Positions 9,029 through 18,150 of a DNA stretch of 62,684 nt are shown here, one piece after another. This DNA comes from Paenirhodobacter enshiensis. GTDB taxonomy: Bacteria > Pseudomonadota > Alphaproteobacteria > Rhodobacterales > Rhodobacteraceae. Within the stretch, counting starts at the first letter, position 1; each line of letters starts with the position of its first letter. A model generated the notes under the pieces. The model was not told the origin of the DNA and searched no databases. It saw only the letters and a list, made by a program, of their open reading frames with translations. Where the stretch lies: contig NZ_JFZB01000029.1 of assembly GCF_000740785.1 (NCBI RefSeq), forward strand, positions 1 to 62,684. Direction: 5' to 3'. The position numbers were made by a program, and so were the translations under genes.

Positions 9029-9367
9029 ATGAGCTACAAGGAAAACCTGGCCGCGCTGCGCGGCGATCTGCGCACCGTCAACAAGACCGTCCCCGAGATG
9101 ATGGCAGGCTTCGGCGCGCTGTCGAAGGCGGTGTCGCAAAATGAGGCGCTCGATGCCAAAACGCAGGAGCTGATCGCGCTAGGCATGGCGGTGATCTCGC
9201 GGTGCGAGCCGTGCATCATGCTCCATGTCGATGCGCTGCGCAAAACCGGCGCCAGCCGCGAGGAGCTGGGCGTGGTGCTTGGCCTCGCGGTGCAGATGGG
9301 CGGTGGACCGGCGCTGATGTATGCCTCTAAGACGCTGGCCTGCTGGGACGAGCTGACCGCCGCCTGA
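9029..9367 (+). CDS. Carboxymuconolactone decarboxylase-like (AhpD fold) protein
   Basis: A 112-residue CMD-domain protein. The redox motif CEPC (Cys59 and Cys62) followed by His66 is the AhpD-type proton-relay arrangement, suggesting peroxidase or disulfide-exchange activity in the cytoplasm rather than lactone decarboxylation. GGAGGA sits before the ATG. It is a single gene between the divergent TPR gene and the lysozyme-like gene; an AT-rich promoter lies upstream. Confidence 0.85.
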   Translation: MSYKENLAALRGDLRTVNKTVPEMMAGFGALSKAVSQNEALDAKTQELIALGMAVISRCEPCIMLHVDALRKTGASREELGVVLGLAVQMGGGPALMYASKTLACWDELTAA

Positions 9368-9399
9368 GCGGCGCACATCGCCCACAGTCCCTCGTGACA

Positions 9400-9419
9400 T
9401 TCCCGCGGTTTTGCGGGAA
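9400..9419. terminator. Hairpin after the AhpD-like gene
   Basis: TTCCCGC, loop GGTTTT, GCGGGAA forms a 7-bp stem in the 109-bp gap between two co-directional genes. No T-run follows; it may be a weak terminator or part of the next leader. Confidence 0.35.
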
Positions 9420-9476
9420 CGTGTCGAAAAACATCAGCGGCCGGCCCGCAGCGGGACAGGCCAAGGGGGACAGGCG

Positions 9477-10316
9477 ATGTCGTTCATCAAGGTGACAGCT
9501 GCAATCATGGCGCTTGCCGCACTCGCGGGGTGCGGCGGGCACAGCGGGCGCGACTCAGGGGGGCCGATGCGCGGAACGCTGATGGCTCCGAAGCAGATCG
9601 ACCCGGCGACCTATCGCGCCCCCGGCGTTCCGGCACAGTTCGGCGACACCAAACCGCATCCCTGGCAAGAGGTCCATCCGGCAATGCTGCCGGTGCATGG
9701 CATCGACGCCGCGCGCTATCAGGGCCGCATCGACTGGCCGAAGGCGCGCAGCTCGGGGGTGAACTTCGCCTGGCTGAAGGCGACGGAAGGCGGCAATTAC
9801 ATCGACCCGGGGTTCAGCGCGAACGCCCCTCAGGCCCGGGCCGCGGGCGTGCCGGTCGGCGCCTATCACTTCTATTATTTCTGCCGCACCCCGCAGGAGC
9901 AGGCGAACTGGTTCATCCGGAACGTGCCGCGGGTGTCGGGCGATCTGCCGCCGGTGCTGGACATCGAGTGGAATCACCAGTCACGCAGCTGCCGCCGGTT
10001 CCCGGATCCAGCCACGGTGCGCAAGGAAATCAGCGCATATGCCGCCATCGTCGGCGCCTATTACAAGACCCGGCCGCTGGTCTACACGACGCCCGATTTC
10101 TATGCCGACAACGCGCTCGGACAGCTGCGCGGGGTCGAGTTCTGGCTGCGCTCGACGGCGGCGCACCCCTCGGCGCGCTATCCGGGCGAGCGGTGGAGCT
10201 TCTGGCAATGGACCGGAACCGGCGTGGTGCCGGGCGTAGGCGGTATCACCGACGTCAACGCCTTCGGCGGCTCGACCGACGTGTGGTATGCCTGGCTGAA
10301 AGCCCGCCGGCAGTAA
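9477..10316 (+). CDS. GH25 lysozyme-like lipoprotein
   Basis: A 279-residue protein with a lipobox LAGC (Cys19), so it should be lipidated and membrane-anchored on the periplasmic side. HGIDAARYQGRIDW, FAWLKATEGGNYIDP, GAYHFYYF and the catalytic VLDIEW (Asp162, Glu164) define glycoside hydrolase family 25, which cleaves the MurNAc-GlcNAc bond. AGGGGGACAGG precedes the ATG at 9477. A cell-wall remodelling role is likely; a toxin role has no contextual support. Confidence 0.9.
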   Translation: MSFIKVTAAIMALAALAGCGGHSGRDSGGPMRGTLMAPKQIDPATYRAPGVPAQFGDTKPHPWQEVHPAMLPVHGIDAARYQGRIDWPKARSSGVNFAWLKATEGGNYIDPGFSANAPQARAAGVPVGAYHFYYFCRTPQEQANWFIRNVPRVSGDLPPVLDIEWNHQSRSCRRFPDPATVRKEISAYAAIVGAYYKTRPLVYTTPDFYADNALGQLRGVEFWLRSTAAHPSARYPGERWSFWQWTGTGVVPGVGGITDVNAFGGSTDVWYAWLKARRQ

Positions 10317-10339
10317 GCGCCCTGCATCGCGAGGAACAT

Positions 10340-10372
10340 CGCACGGCCGCCGGACCATCCGGCGGCCGTGCG
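10340..10372 (+). terminator. Long perfect hairpin after the lysozyme-like gene
   Basis: A 15-bp perfect inverted repeat (CGCACGGCCGCCGGA and its complement) with a CCA loop, 24 bases after the stop. There is no T-run, but stability should make it a terminator or mRNA 3'-end protector. Confidence 0.65.
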
Positions 10373-10519
10373 CATTCCGCCCCCTCGCCGGGCCCGCCGC
10401 TATATCTCGCCGATGTCGCTTTTGGCTGGCAAGTGTCGGGTCTCTGTGCCCGGGCGCCGGCGACTGCGCTCTAATCGGGGCAACCTCCGACCGGAGGAAA
10501 CCTCGCAAGGAAGCAGTTC

Positions 10520-13024
10520 ATGAAGACCCATGTCAAAGCTCTGGTCGTCGGCGGCGGTGCCGTCGGCGTGTCGATCGCCTACCATCTGGCCAAGGCCGGC
10601 TGGAAAGACGTCATGCTCGTCGAGCGCGACGAGCTGACCGCGGGTTCGACCTGGCACGCGGCCGGCCTGCTGCCGCTGTTCAACATGAACTACGCCTCGA
10701 ACTTCATCCACAAATACTCGGTCGACTTCTACAAGACGCTCGAGGAAGAGACCGGGCTGAACCCGGGCTTTCACATCGTCGGCAACCTGCGCATGGCCCA
10801 GACGCAGGAGCGGATGGACGAATACATGCTCTATTCCTCGGTCGCCGAGACCACGGGCGTGTATCACGAGTTCCTCTCTCCGAAGGAGATGAAGGACCGC
10901 TGGCCGCTGATGAATTGCGAGGATCTGGTCGGCGCGCTGTTCCACCCGCAGGACGGCTACATCAACCCCGCCGACGTGACCCAGGCCATGGCCAAGGGCG
11001 CGCGCCAGCGCGGCGTGACGATCGAGCGCCGGATCCAGGTCGACGCCTATCGCTGGACCGGGTCGGAATGGATCGTCTCGGTTACCAGGATGATCGAGAA
11101 GGGCGGCATGCTGGTGCCGAGCGAAGAGAAGTACGAGATCCACGCCGAGCACGTCGTCACCGCGACCGGCAACCACGCGCAGCGCACCGCGCGCCTTCTC
11201 GGCATCAAGAGCCCGGCGATCCCGGTCGAGCATCAGTATATCGTCACCGAGCCCGATCCCGCCCTCGTCAAATGGCGCGAGGAAGGCAACCCCGAGCACC
11301 CGGTGCTGCGCGATTCGGATGCGCTTTGGTATGTGCGCGAGGAACGCGGCGGCTGGATCCTCGGCCCGTATGAGAAGAACGCCCCGGCGCGCTTCGCCTA
11401 TGGCTGCCCCGACAGCTTCCGCGCCGATCTGTTCCCGCTCGATCTGGAACGGATCGAGGAAGAATACATGTCCTTCATCCACCGCCTGCCGAGCGTCGAA
11501 CATGTCGGCCTGAAGGACGATTTCAACGGCCCGATCTGCTACACCCCCGACGGCAACCCGCTGGTCGGCCCGGCGCCCGGACTGCGCAACATGTGGCTCG
11601 CCGAGGGCTTCAGCTTCGGCATCACCGCGGCCGGCGGCACGGGCTACTATCTCGCCCAGCTGATGACCGAGGGCGAGGCCGAGATCGACATGTCCTCGCT
11701 CGATCCGAAGCGCTACTCCAAGGACATCACCACCGAATACACCATCAAGAAGAACGAAGAGTGCTACGAGCACGTCTTCATCTGCCACCACCCCGACGAA
11801 GAGCGCCCCGCCGCCCGCCCGTTCAAGACCACGCCGAACTATGACGCGCAAAAGGCGATGGGCGCGCAGTTCGGTCAGGTCAACGGCTGGGAACGGCCGA
11901 ACTACTACGGCCCGAAGGATGCCCCCGAAGGCTTCGACCACGACAGCCGCAGCTTCCGCCACGGCGGCTGGTGGCAATATGCCAGGGCCGAGGCCGAGGC
12001 GATCCGTTCGACCGTCGGCATCATCGACGCCACCGCCTTCGCCAAGCATGTGGTGAAAGGGGCCGGCGCGACCGCCTTCCTCGACCAGTTCACCTGCAAC
12101 AAGCTCCCCAAAGTCGGGCGCATCAACCTGACCTACGCGCTGACCGTCAAGGGCACGGTGCGCACCGAATACACCATCGTGCGTCTGGCCGAGGATGAAT
12201 ATTACCTCGTCTCCGCCGGTGCCTGGGAAACCTATGACGAGGACTTCCTGCTGAAATCGGTCGAGGACTTCCTCGCCGCGGGCGGCGCGCCCGTCGAGGT
12301 CAAGGCGGTCACCAACCAGTGGGGCGTCTTCGCGCTCGCCGGTCCGAACGCGCGCGCACTGCTTGCGGAACTGGTGCGCGACGCCAACCCCGAAACGGTG
12401 CTGTCGAACAAGCGCTTCCCCTGGCTCAGCTATCGCGACATCGAGCTCGGCATGGCGCCGGTTCGCGCGGTGCGCGTCGCCTATACCGGCGAACTCGGCT
12501 GGGAGCTGCACTTCCCGATCGAAATGTCGCGTTACCTGTGGAACCTGATCTGGTCGGTGGGCGAGAAGCACGGCCTGAAAGGCGTGGGCGCGCGGGCGCA
12601 GAACTGGCTGCGTCAGGAGAAAAGCTACCGCGCCTTCGGCAACGAACTCGGCCGCGATGCGACGCCGCTCGAAGCCGGCCTCGACCGCTTCGTCGACCTC
12701 GGCAAGGACTTCCTCGGCAAGCAGGCGATGCTCGACACCGGCGTGCGGTCGAAATGCGTCACCGTGCTGATCGACGGGCCCGAGGACAGCGACCCCTGGG
12801 GCAAGGAAGCGCTGTTCGTGGATGGCGAGAAAGTCGGCCGTCTGACCTCGGGCGGCTATTCGGCGGCCTTCGGCAAGCAGATCGGCATGGGCTACGTCCG
12901 CCCCGATCTGGCTGAGCCGGGCACGAAACTGAAGGTCAAGATGCAGATGAAGGAATGGGATGCCCTCGTCACCGAGGACAGCCCCTTCGATCCGCAGAAC
13001 GCGCGCATCCGCATCGACGGTTGA
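10520..13024 (+). CDS. FAD-dependent dehydrogenase with GcvT domain (dimethylglycine/sarcosine dehydrogenase-like)
   Basis: An 834-residue two-domain enzyme. The N-terminal half is a DAO-type flavoprotein: VVGGGAVGVSIAYHLAKAG binds FAD and STWHAAG carries His46, the usual site of covalent FAD attachment in dimethylglycine and sarcosine dehydrogenases. Residues from about 430 on are GcvT-like (WWQYARAEAEAIR, then GELGWELHFP), which passes the one-carbon unit to tetrahydrofolate. The probable reaction is oxidative N-demethylation of a methylated glycine. The exact substrate is unknown because no betaine genes adjoin. It is monocistronic, flanked by hairpins. Confidence 0.85.
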   Translation: MKTHVKALVVGGGAVGVSIAYHLAKAGWKDVMLVERDELTAGSTWHAAGLLPLFNMNYASNFIHKYSVDFYKTLEEETGLNPGFHIVGNLRMAQTQERMDEYMLYSSVAETTGVYHEFLSPKEMKDRWPLMNCEDLVGALFHPQDGYINPADVTQAMAKGARQRGVTIERRIQVDAYRWTGSEWIVSVTRMIEKGGMLVPSEEKYEIHAEHVVTATGNHAQRTARLLGIKSPAIPVEHQYIVTEPDPALVKWREEGNPEHPVLRDSDALWYVREERGGWILGPYEKNAPARFAYGCPDSFRADLFPLDLERIEEEYMSFIHRLPSVEHVGLKDDFNGPICYTPDGNPLVGPAPGLRNMWLAEGFSFGITAAGGTGYYLAQLMTEGEAEIDMSSLDPKRYSKDITTEYTIKKNEECYEHVFICHHPDEERPAARPFKTTPNYDAQKAMGAQFGQVNGWERPNYYGPKDAPEGFDHDSRSFRHGGWWQYARAEAEAIRSTVGIIDATAFAKHVVKGAGATAFLDQFTCNKLPKVGRINLTYALTVKGTVRTEYTIVRLAEDEYYLVSAGAWETYDEDFLLKSVEDFLAAGGAPVEVKAVTNQWGVFALAGPNARALLAELVRDANPETVLSNKRFPWLSYRDIELGMAPVRAVRVAYTGELGWELHFPIEMSRYLWNLIWSVGEKHGLKGVGARAQNWLRQEKSYRAFGNELGRDATPLEAGLDRFVDLGKDFLGKQAMLDTGVRSKCVTVLIDGPEDSDPWGKEALFVDGEKVGRLTSGGYSAAFGKQIGMGYVRPDLAEPGTKLKVKMQMKEWDALVTEDSPFDPQNARIRIDG

Positions 13025-13047
13025 CCCCAGCCTTCCGAAACACGAAC

Positions 13048-13075
13048 GGGGCGCCCGACGGGCGCCCCTCTTTCC
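13048..13075 (+). terminator. Terminator of the FAD/GcvT gene
   Basis: GGGGCGCCC, loop GAC, GGGCGCCCC is a 9-bp perfect stem followed by TCTTTCCC. Good intrinsic terminator 24 bases after the stop. Confidence 0.8.
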
Positions 13076-13236
13076 CTTTCGATTCGCCGCAAATATCCCG
13101 GGGGTGAGGGCCGCAGGCCCGAGGGGGCAGAGCCCCCTCCCCTTATAGTATCTGCGGGGCAGAGCCCCCCTCCCCTTGGTATCTGCGGGGCAGAGCCCCC
13201 ATCGCTTCCGCTTTCTGCGGGGGCAAAGCCCTCTCG
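13076..13236 (+). repeat. Dispersed intergenic element copy A with four tandem hairpin units
   Basis: Begins CCTTTCGATTCGCCGC, then AAATATCCCGGGGGTGA and a GGGCCGCAGGCCC stem, then GGGGGCAGAGCCCCC. The GGGGCAGAGCCCC hairpin is repeated at about 31-32 bp spacing (units at 13123, 13156, 13187 and a diverged one at 13219). Copies B-D are at 19805, 26651 and 29646. No gene is seen in this gap. Confidence 0.85.
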
Positions 13237-13286
13237 TTTTCAGACCCCTGGCAGCCTCTCACGACCTTCGGCGGCCCGCGAACCCG

Positions 13287-13991
13287 CTACTCTCCTCCGA
13301 GCCCCACCCCGGTCAGCGCATCGAGCCGTTCGGGATCGCCGATCAGCCGCACGGCGGGCTCGGCCGCGACGATCCGGCCGCGGTCCATCACCACCGCCTC
13401 CGAGGCGAGGCCCAGCGCATCCATCGCATGTTGCTCGACGATCACCACCCCGACGCCCGACCCCATCGCCACCTCGCGCAGCGTGGCGAGAACCAGCTCC
13501 GCCATCACCGGCGCCAGCCCCTCCAATGGCTCATCGAGCAGCAGCAGCGCCGGGTTCAGCAGCAGCGCCCGGCCGATGGCGACCAGTTGCTGCTCGCCCC
13601 CCGACAACTGCCAGCCGAGGTTGCGCCGCCGCTCCTGCAACCGCGGCAACAGCGCGTAGACGCGGCCGAGCGTCCATTCCCCCGGCACCGCGCCCACGGT
13701 CAGGTTCTCCTCGACCGTCAGGTTGCGAAACACCCGCCGCTCCTGCGGCACCCAGCCGATGCCCAGTCCCGTGCGCCGCGCGATGGCCGCGCCGCCGATC
13801 TCCGCACCGCGCCAGCGCAGGCTGCCGCCATGCAGATCGGTCAGCCCCATGATGGTGCGGATCAGCGTCGATTTGCCCACCCCGTTGCGCCCCAGAAGCG
13901 CCAGCCGCCCGCCTTCGGGCAGGCTCAGCGACACGTCCTCGATCACCGTGGCGCGGCCATAGCCCGCCGAGACGTTTTCCAGCTCAAGCAT
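13287..13991 (-). CDS. ABC importer ATPase, LivF-type
   Basis: A 234-residue cytoplasmic ATPase of the branched-chain amino acid (HAAT) transporter class. Walker A GRNGVGKST is at 34-42, the signature is LSGGEQQ, and Walker B ends LLLDEPLEGL, which is LivF-typical. The start at 13991 overlaps the end of the LivG-type gene by 8 bases. It works with the LivG-type ATPase and the LivH- and LivM-type permeases; the substrate is set by the binding protein and is not known to be an amino acid here. Confidence 0.92.
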   Translation of the reverse strand: MLELENVSAGYGRATVIEDVSLSLPEGGRLALLGRNGVGKSTLIRTIMGLTDLHGGSLRWRGAEIGGAAIARRTGLGIGWVPQERRVFRNLTVEENLTVGAVPGEWTLGRVYALLPRLQERRRNLGWQLSGGEQQLVAIGRALLLNPALLLLDEPLEGLAPVMAELVLATLREVAMGSGVGVVIVEQHAMDALGLASEAVVMDRGRIVAAEPAVRLIGDPERLDALTGVGLGGE

Positions 13992-14766
13992 GAAGCCCCG
14001 CCCCCCTGCGGCCAAGATAGGCGTCCTGCACCGCCGGGTCGGCGGCGACATGGGCGGGCGTGCCCTCGGCCAGAACCTTGCCGCCCGCAAGCACCGTCAC
14101 CGCCCGCGCGAACCGGCGCACGAGGTGCATGTCATGCTCGACGAACAGCAGCGCCACTTCGGCCGGCAGCCCCTCCAGCACCTCGAACAGCCGCGTGCTC
14201 TCGCCCGCCGGGATCCCCGCCGCCGGCTCGTCGAGCACCAGAACCCGCGGCCGCGCCGCGAGCGCCAGCGCGATCTCGACGACGCGTTGCTGCCCGTAAG
14301 CCAGATCCGACACCGGCCGTTTCGCCACGCCGATCAGCCCGACCGAACGCAGGATCTCGCCCGCCTCATCGACGAAAGCGCCGTAACGGCCGAGCGGGCG
14401 CAGCATCCGCGCGCTCCGCCCCTCGCGCTCGGCGATCGCCAGAAGGACCGAATCGAGCGCCGACATCTCGGCAAACAGCGAGGTCACCTGAAAACTGCGC
14501 ACCAGCCCGCGCCGCACCCGCGCCGAGAACCCCGTCCGCGTCACGTCATGCCCCCCCAGCAGCACCCGCCCGCTGTCGGGCCGCAACGTGCCGGTGATCA
14601 GCCCGACGAAGGTGCTCTTGCCCGCGCCATTCGGCCCGATCAGCGCGTGGCGGGCTCCGGCCGGCAGTTGCAGCGACACGCCGTCGACCGCCTGCAACGC
14701 GCCGAAGCGGATCGAAACATCCTCGACCGACAGCGCATAATCGTTCAGCCGCGCTCCGTCGCTCAT
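13984..14766 (-). CDS. ABC importer ATPase, LivG-type
   Basis: A 260-residue ATPase. Walker A is GPNGAGKST (44-52), the signature is the LivG variant LAYGQQR and Walker B is VLVLDEPAAG. Start at 14766 overlaps the stop of the LivM-type gene (ATGA), which fixes it and indicates translational coupling. Second nucleotide-binding subunit of the same importer. Confidence 0.92.
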   Translation of the reverse strand: MSDGARLNDYALSVEDVSIRFGALQAVDGVSLQLPAGARHALIGPNGAGKSTFVGLITGTLRPDSGRVLLGGHDVTRTGFSARVRRGLVRSFQVTSLFAEMSALDSVLLAIAEREGRSARMLRPLGRYGAFVDEAGEILRSVGLIGVAKRPVSDLAYGQQRVVEIALALAARPRVLVLDEPAAGIPAGESTRLFEVLEGLPAEVALLFVEHDMHLVRRFARAVTVLAGGKVLAEGTPAHVAADPAVQDAYLGRRGAGLHA

Positions 14767-15746
14767 GCCCGATCCTCCGTCTTCGCCCGGGCGCGCGGCA
14801 GCCGCACCCGCGCCAGCAGCCCGGCGATGCCGCGCGGCGCGACCAGCACCACCGCCATCATCAGCAGACCGAGCCAGCCGAGCCAGTATTCCGGGCTCAG
14901 CGCCGAGAGCCAATCGCGCGCCAGCACATAGACCGCCGCCCCGATCAACGCGCCGTAACGCGAGCCGACACCGCCGAGGATCAGCACGATCAGCACCTCG
15001 GCCGAGCGCTGGAAGCTCAGCGCCTCAAGCGCGACGGACTGCGTGGTCTCGGCCATCAGCGCGCCCGCGAGCCCCGCCATCGCCGCCGACAGCGCATAGG
15101 CCTGCGCCAGCCGCGCCCCGACCGGCGTGCCGAGCGCCGCCATCCGCACCGGGTTCTGCCGGATGCCGCGCAGCGCCGTGCCGAAGGGCGCCGCCCGCAT
15201 CAGCGTGAAAGCCGCGAAGCAGATCCCCAGCACCGCCAGCGCATACAGATAGCCCGTCACCCCGAACAGATCGAACTCGAACAGACCGAGCACCGGGCTG
15301 TTCAGAAACCCCGACAGCCCGTCGTCGCCCCCGGTCCAGTCCCGCCCGCGCGAGGCCGCCTCGTGCAGCATCAGCCCGAGGCACAGCGTCACCATCAGCT
15401 GGGTCAGCCCGCTCGCGCGCAGCACCAGAGGCGCCATCGCCAGCCCCGCGAGACCGGCGATGCCGCCCGCGATCAGCAGGCCCGAGATCGGCTCTTCCCA
15501 GCCCGCCAGCGCCAGAAACGCCGCCGCATAGGCGCCGATGCCGAAGAACGCCGCATGGCCGAGCGACAGGATCCCCGCCTGACCGACCAGCAGCTCCAGC
15601 GACAGGGTGAACAGCGCCAGCACCGCGACCTGGGTCAGCAACAGCAGATAATCCTGCGACACCAGCGGCAGCGCGGCGAGCGCGGCCAGGACCGCCGCCT
15701 CGGCCACCGGCCTGCGCCACGAGATGGAGGAATGAAGATCGCTCAT
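14763..15746 (-). CDS. ABC importer permease, LivM-type
   Basis: A 327-residue integral membrane protein with roughly ten hydrophobic segments. The stretch GQAGILSLGHAAFFGIGAYA is the LivM signature (reentrant glycine-rich segment). It starts at 15746 with an ATGA overlap with the LivH-type gene. One extra in-frame open stretch upstream merges into the LivH gene in another frame and is not coding. Confidence 0.92.
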   Translation of the reverse strand: MSDLHSSISWRRPVAEAAVLAALAALPLVSQDYLLLLTQVAVLALFTLSLELLVGQAGILSLGHAAFFGIGAYAAAFLALAGWEEPISGLLIAGGIAGLAGLAMAPLVLRASGLTQLMVTLCLGLMLHEAASRGRDWTGGDDGLSGFLNSPVLGLFEFDLFGVTGYLYALAVLGICFAAFTLMRAAPFGTALRGIRQNPVRMAALGTPVGARLAQAYALSAAMAGLAGALMAETTQSVALEALSFQRSAEVLIVLILGGVGSRYGALIGAAVYVLARDWLSALSPEYWLGWLGLLMMAVVLVAPRGIAGLLARVRLPRARAKTEDRA

Positions 15747-16606
15747 GTCCGCGCCACCAGTCCTTGCGGGCGCCAGATCAGCATCGCGACGACCAGCGCA
15801 TAGATCAGGAACCCGCCCGCCCCGGGCAGGTAATACTTGCCCGCCACATCGACGATGCCGACGATCAGCGCCGCGACGAGCGATCCCGTCACCGTCCCCG
15901 GCCCGCCGAGGCTGACGACGATCAGGAAGAAGGCGAGGTATTTCAGCGGAAAGCTCGGGTCGAGCCCGATCACCGGAATGGCCAGCGCGCCGCCCGCGCC
16001 CGCCAGCCCCGCCCCGATGGCGAAGCTGAGCAGGAACAGCCGGTCGACATTGATGCCGACACCGCCCGCCATGTCGCGATCGCTTTGCGCGGCACGCACC
16101 CGCGCGCCGAACCGCGTGCGTTCGAGCCCGAAGAAGATACCCGCCGCCAGCACTCCCCCGAGGATCAGCAGAAACAGCCGGTAAGCGCCGACCTCGGCAC
16201 CGGGCCAAAGCGCGATCTGGCCCTGCAGAAACGCCGGCAGATCGGCCGGTTGCTGCCCCGCCCCCCAGATCCGCGTCGAGACCGCGATCCAGACATAGAC
16301 CATGCCGATGGTGAACAGCACCTGATCGAGCGGCCCGCGCCGGTAGAGGCGGCGAAACAGCACCGCCTCCAGCACGCCGCCGATCGCCGCGGTGATCAGC
16401 GCGGCAAGCGGCACGCCCAGCAGGAACGGCATCCCCAGCCGGTGCACCAGCACGACCGAGGCGAACCCGCCGATGGCCGCGAAACTGCCATGCGCGAGGT
16501 TCACCACCCCCATCAGCCCGAGCGTCACCGACAGCCCGACGCTCATCAGAAACAGCAGCATCCCGTAGACCGTGCCGTCGAACAGCACGATGGGCAGACC
16601 AGACAT
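15743..16606 (-). CDS. ABC importer permease, LivH-type
   Basis: A 287-residue permease with the LivH block LGLMGVVNLAHGSFAAIGGF near residues 30-50 and about eight membrane segments. GGAGGA lies 5 bases before the ATG at 16606. Forms the inner-membrane channel with the LivM-type subunit. Confidence 0.92.
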   Translation of the reverse strand: MSGLPIVLFDGTVYGMLLFLMSVGLSVTLGLMGVVNLAHGSFAAIGGFASVVLVHRLGMPFLLGVPLAALITAAIGGVLEAVLFRRLYRRGPLDQVLFTIGMVYVWIAVSTRIWGAGQQPADLPAFLQGQIALWPGAEVGAYRLFLLILGGVLAAGIFFGLERTRFGARVRAAQSDRDMAGGVGINVDRLFLLSFAIGAGLAGAGGALAIPVIGLDPSFPLKYLAFFLIVVSLGGPGTVTGSLVAALIVGIVDVAGKYYLPGAGGFLIYALVVAMLIWRPQGLVART

Positions 16607-16649
16607 CGCATCCTCCGCTTGGGCCGGCCACGCCGTCCCTGGCCCCGGA

Positions 16650-16672
16650 CCGGAGCGGATCACCCGCTCCGG
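16650..16672 (-). terminator. Hairpin between binding-protein gene and permease gene
   Basis: CCGGAGCGG and CCGCTCCGG form a 9-bp stem with a 5-base loop and no U-tract. Hairpins at this point in importer operons commonly protect the binding-protein mRNA and lower downstream expression. Confidence 0.5.
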
Positions 16673-16694
16673 GCTTGGTCACCGTCGCGCCGGA

Positions 16695-17948
16695 TCAGGC
16701 GCGCGGATCCTGCACCTTCTCGAACTTGTCGAACTCGATGCAGGCGAGCTTGCCGTTTTCCAGCCGCTCGGTGCGCCGGACATAGACCGTCTGGATGATG
16801 TCGCGGGTCTTGTCGCCGATCTCGATCGGGCCGCGCGGGCTCTCGATGCTCAGCCCCTTCAGCGCGCCCATCAGCGTGGCGCCATCGGTCTTGCCGCCCG
16901 TCGCCGTCAGCGCCTTGTCCAGAACCGCCATCCCGTCATAGGCGGTCATCGCCATGTAATTCGGCGCGTAATCGCCATTGTCGGCGGCATAGCCCGCGAT
17001 GAACTTGCGGTTCAGATCGGACTCGTGCGCCGTCGAATAGTGATGCGTGGTGATCAGCCCGAGGCCGGCATCGCCCGCCGCCTGCATGTAGCTGTCATCC
17101 ATCGCCTCGCCGGTCGCCAGAAGCCGGATCCCCGCCTCGGCGAGGCCGCGCTCCTTCGCCGCCTTCAGGAAGTTGTTCGGCAGATCCCCCGAGGGGAAGA
17201 AGAAGAACACCGCCTCGGGCCTGGTGTCCTTGATGCGCTGGACATAGGCCGAGAAGTCCGGGTTGTTCATCGGCACGCGCAGGCTGTCGACGACCTTGCC
17301 GCCCCCGGCCTCGAAGGTGGTCTTGAACGCGGTCTCGGCATCGGCGCCCGAGGAATAGTCCGCCACCACCGTCATTGCCGTCCTGATGCCCTGCCGGCCC
17401 GCCCAGGTCCCCATCGGCGCCGAGACCTGCCCGACGGTGAACGAGATCCGCGCGATGTAATCCGACTTCTTCGGGATGTCCGAGGCCGAGGCGTTCAGGA
17501 TGATGCAGGGCACCTTCGCCTGGCTCAGAACCGGGGCGATGGCCATGGCGTTCGGGCTGAAATCGAGGCCGATGATGACCTGAACCTTGTCGCGGGTGAT
17601 CAGCTCGCGCGCGAAACGGGCGGCGAGGTCGGGGGCGGGGCCGGCGGTGTCGCGGCGCACGATCTCGACCGCGCGACCGGCGACGCGCTCGCCGTTCTGC
17701 TTCAGCCACAGCGCGATGCCGTTGTCCATCTGCTTGCCGTAATCGGCATAGGGGCCGGAATAGGTGACGATCAGGCCGATCTTCAGCGGCTCGGCATCGG
17801 CGGCGAAGGCGATGCCCCCCGCCACCTGGCTCAGTGCGGCCCCGAGCGCCCCTGCCCCCACGAGCTTCAGCGCCCGGCGCCGGGCCGGGTCGTGCACGGC
17901 GACGGTGAGGTTCAGCGGAGCCGGCGGATTGGAACGCGGTGTGGTCAT
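16695..17948 (-). CDS. Periplasmic substrate-binding protein of the LivK class
   Basis: A 417-residue solute-binding protein. The N-terminus DPARRRALKLVGAGALG followed by a hydrophobic stretch and AFAAD looks like a twin-arginine signal, so it may be exported folded. LKIGLIVTYSGPYADYGKQM is the periplasmic-binding-fold type 1 start typical of HAAT systems. The start at 17948 follows AGGGAAA. Genes for the two permeases and two ATPases follow, and a Rieske oxygenase gene precedes it. An aromatic or N-methylated substrate is therefore a reasonable inference, not a demonstration. Confidence 0.88.
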   Translation of the reverse strand: MTTPRSNPPAPLNLTVAVHDPARRRALKLVGAGALGAALSQVAGGIAFAADAEPLKIGLIVTYSGPYADYGKQMDNGIALWLKQNGERVAGRAVEIVRRDTAGPAPDLAARFARELITRDKVQVIIGLDFSPNAMAIAPVLSQAKVPCIILNASASDIPKKSDYIARISFTVGQVSAPMGTWAGRQGIRTAMTVVADYSSGADAETAFKTTFEAGGGKVVDSLRVPMNNPDFSAYVQRIKDTRPEAVFFFFPSGDLPNNFLKAAKERGLAEAGIRLLATGEAMDDSYMQAAGDAGLGLITTHHYSTAHESDLNRKFIAGYAADNGDYAPNYMAMTAYDGMAVLDKALTATGGKTDGATLMGALKGLSIESPRGPIEIGDKTRDIIQTVYVRRTERLENGKLACIEFDKFEKVQDPRA

Positions 17949-18150
17949 GGTGTTTTCCCTGTCATGCTGGTCTCGGTTTCGTCGCCCCCTGCCCGGCTTC
18001 GCGGACATGAGGACACCTTCCCCCGAAGTGCGACACGCCCCCCGGGGCCCGGCCCGGCGATCTGCGCCCCGGTGCCGGATTCGATGATGTCAGATCTCTT
18101 ACGCGGCCCGCCCCCGCTGCGTCCAGACCGCAGGCGGGGCGACGCCGGCC

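Noticed and set aside
10400-12571. Long minus-strand open frame opposite the FAD/GcvT gene
   Set aside because: Antisense shadow; no recognisable domain or ribosome site, and the sense protein is fully conserved.
13123-13236. Tandem GGGGCAGAGCCCC units as a CRISPR-like array
   Set aside because: Units are short hairpins with related, not unique, spacers and no cas genes; they are the expanded tail of the dispersed intergenic element.
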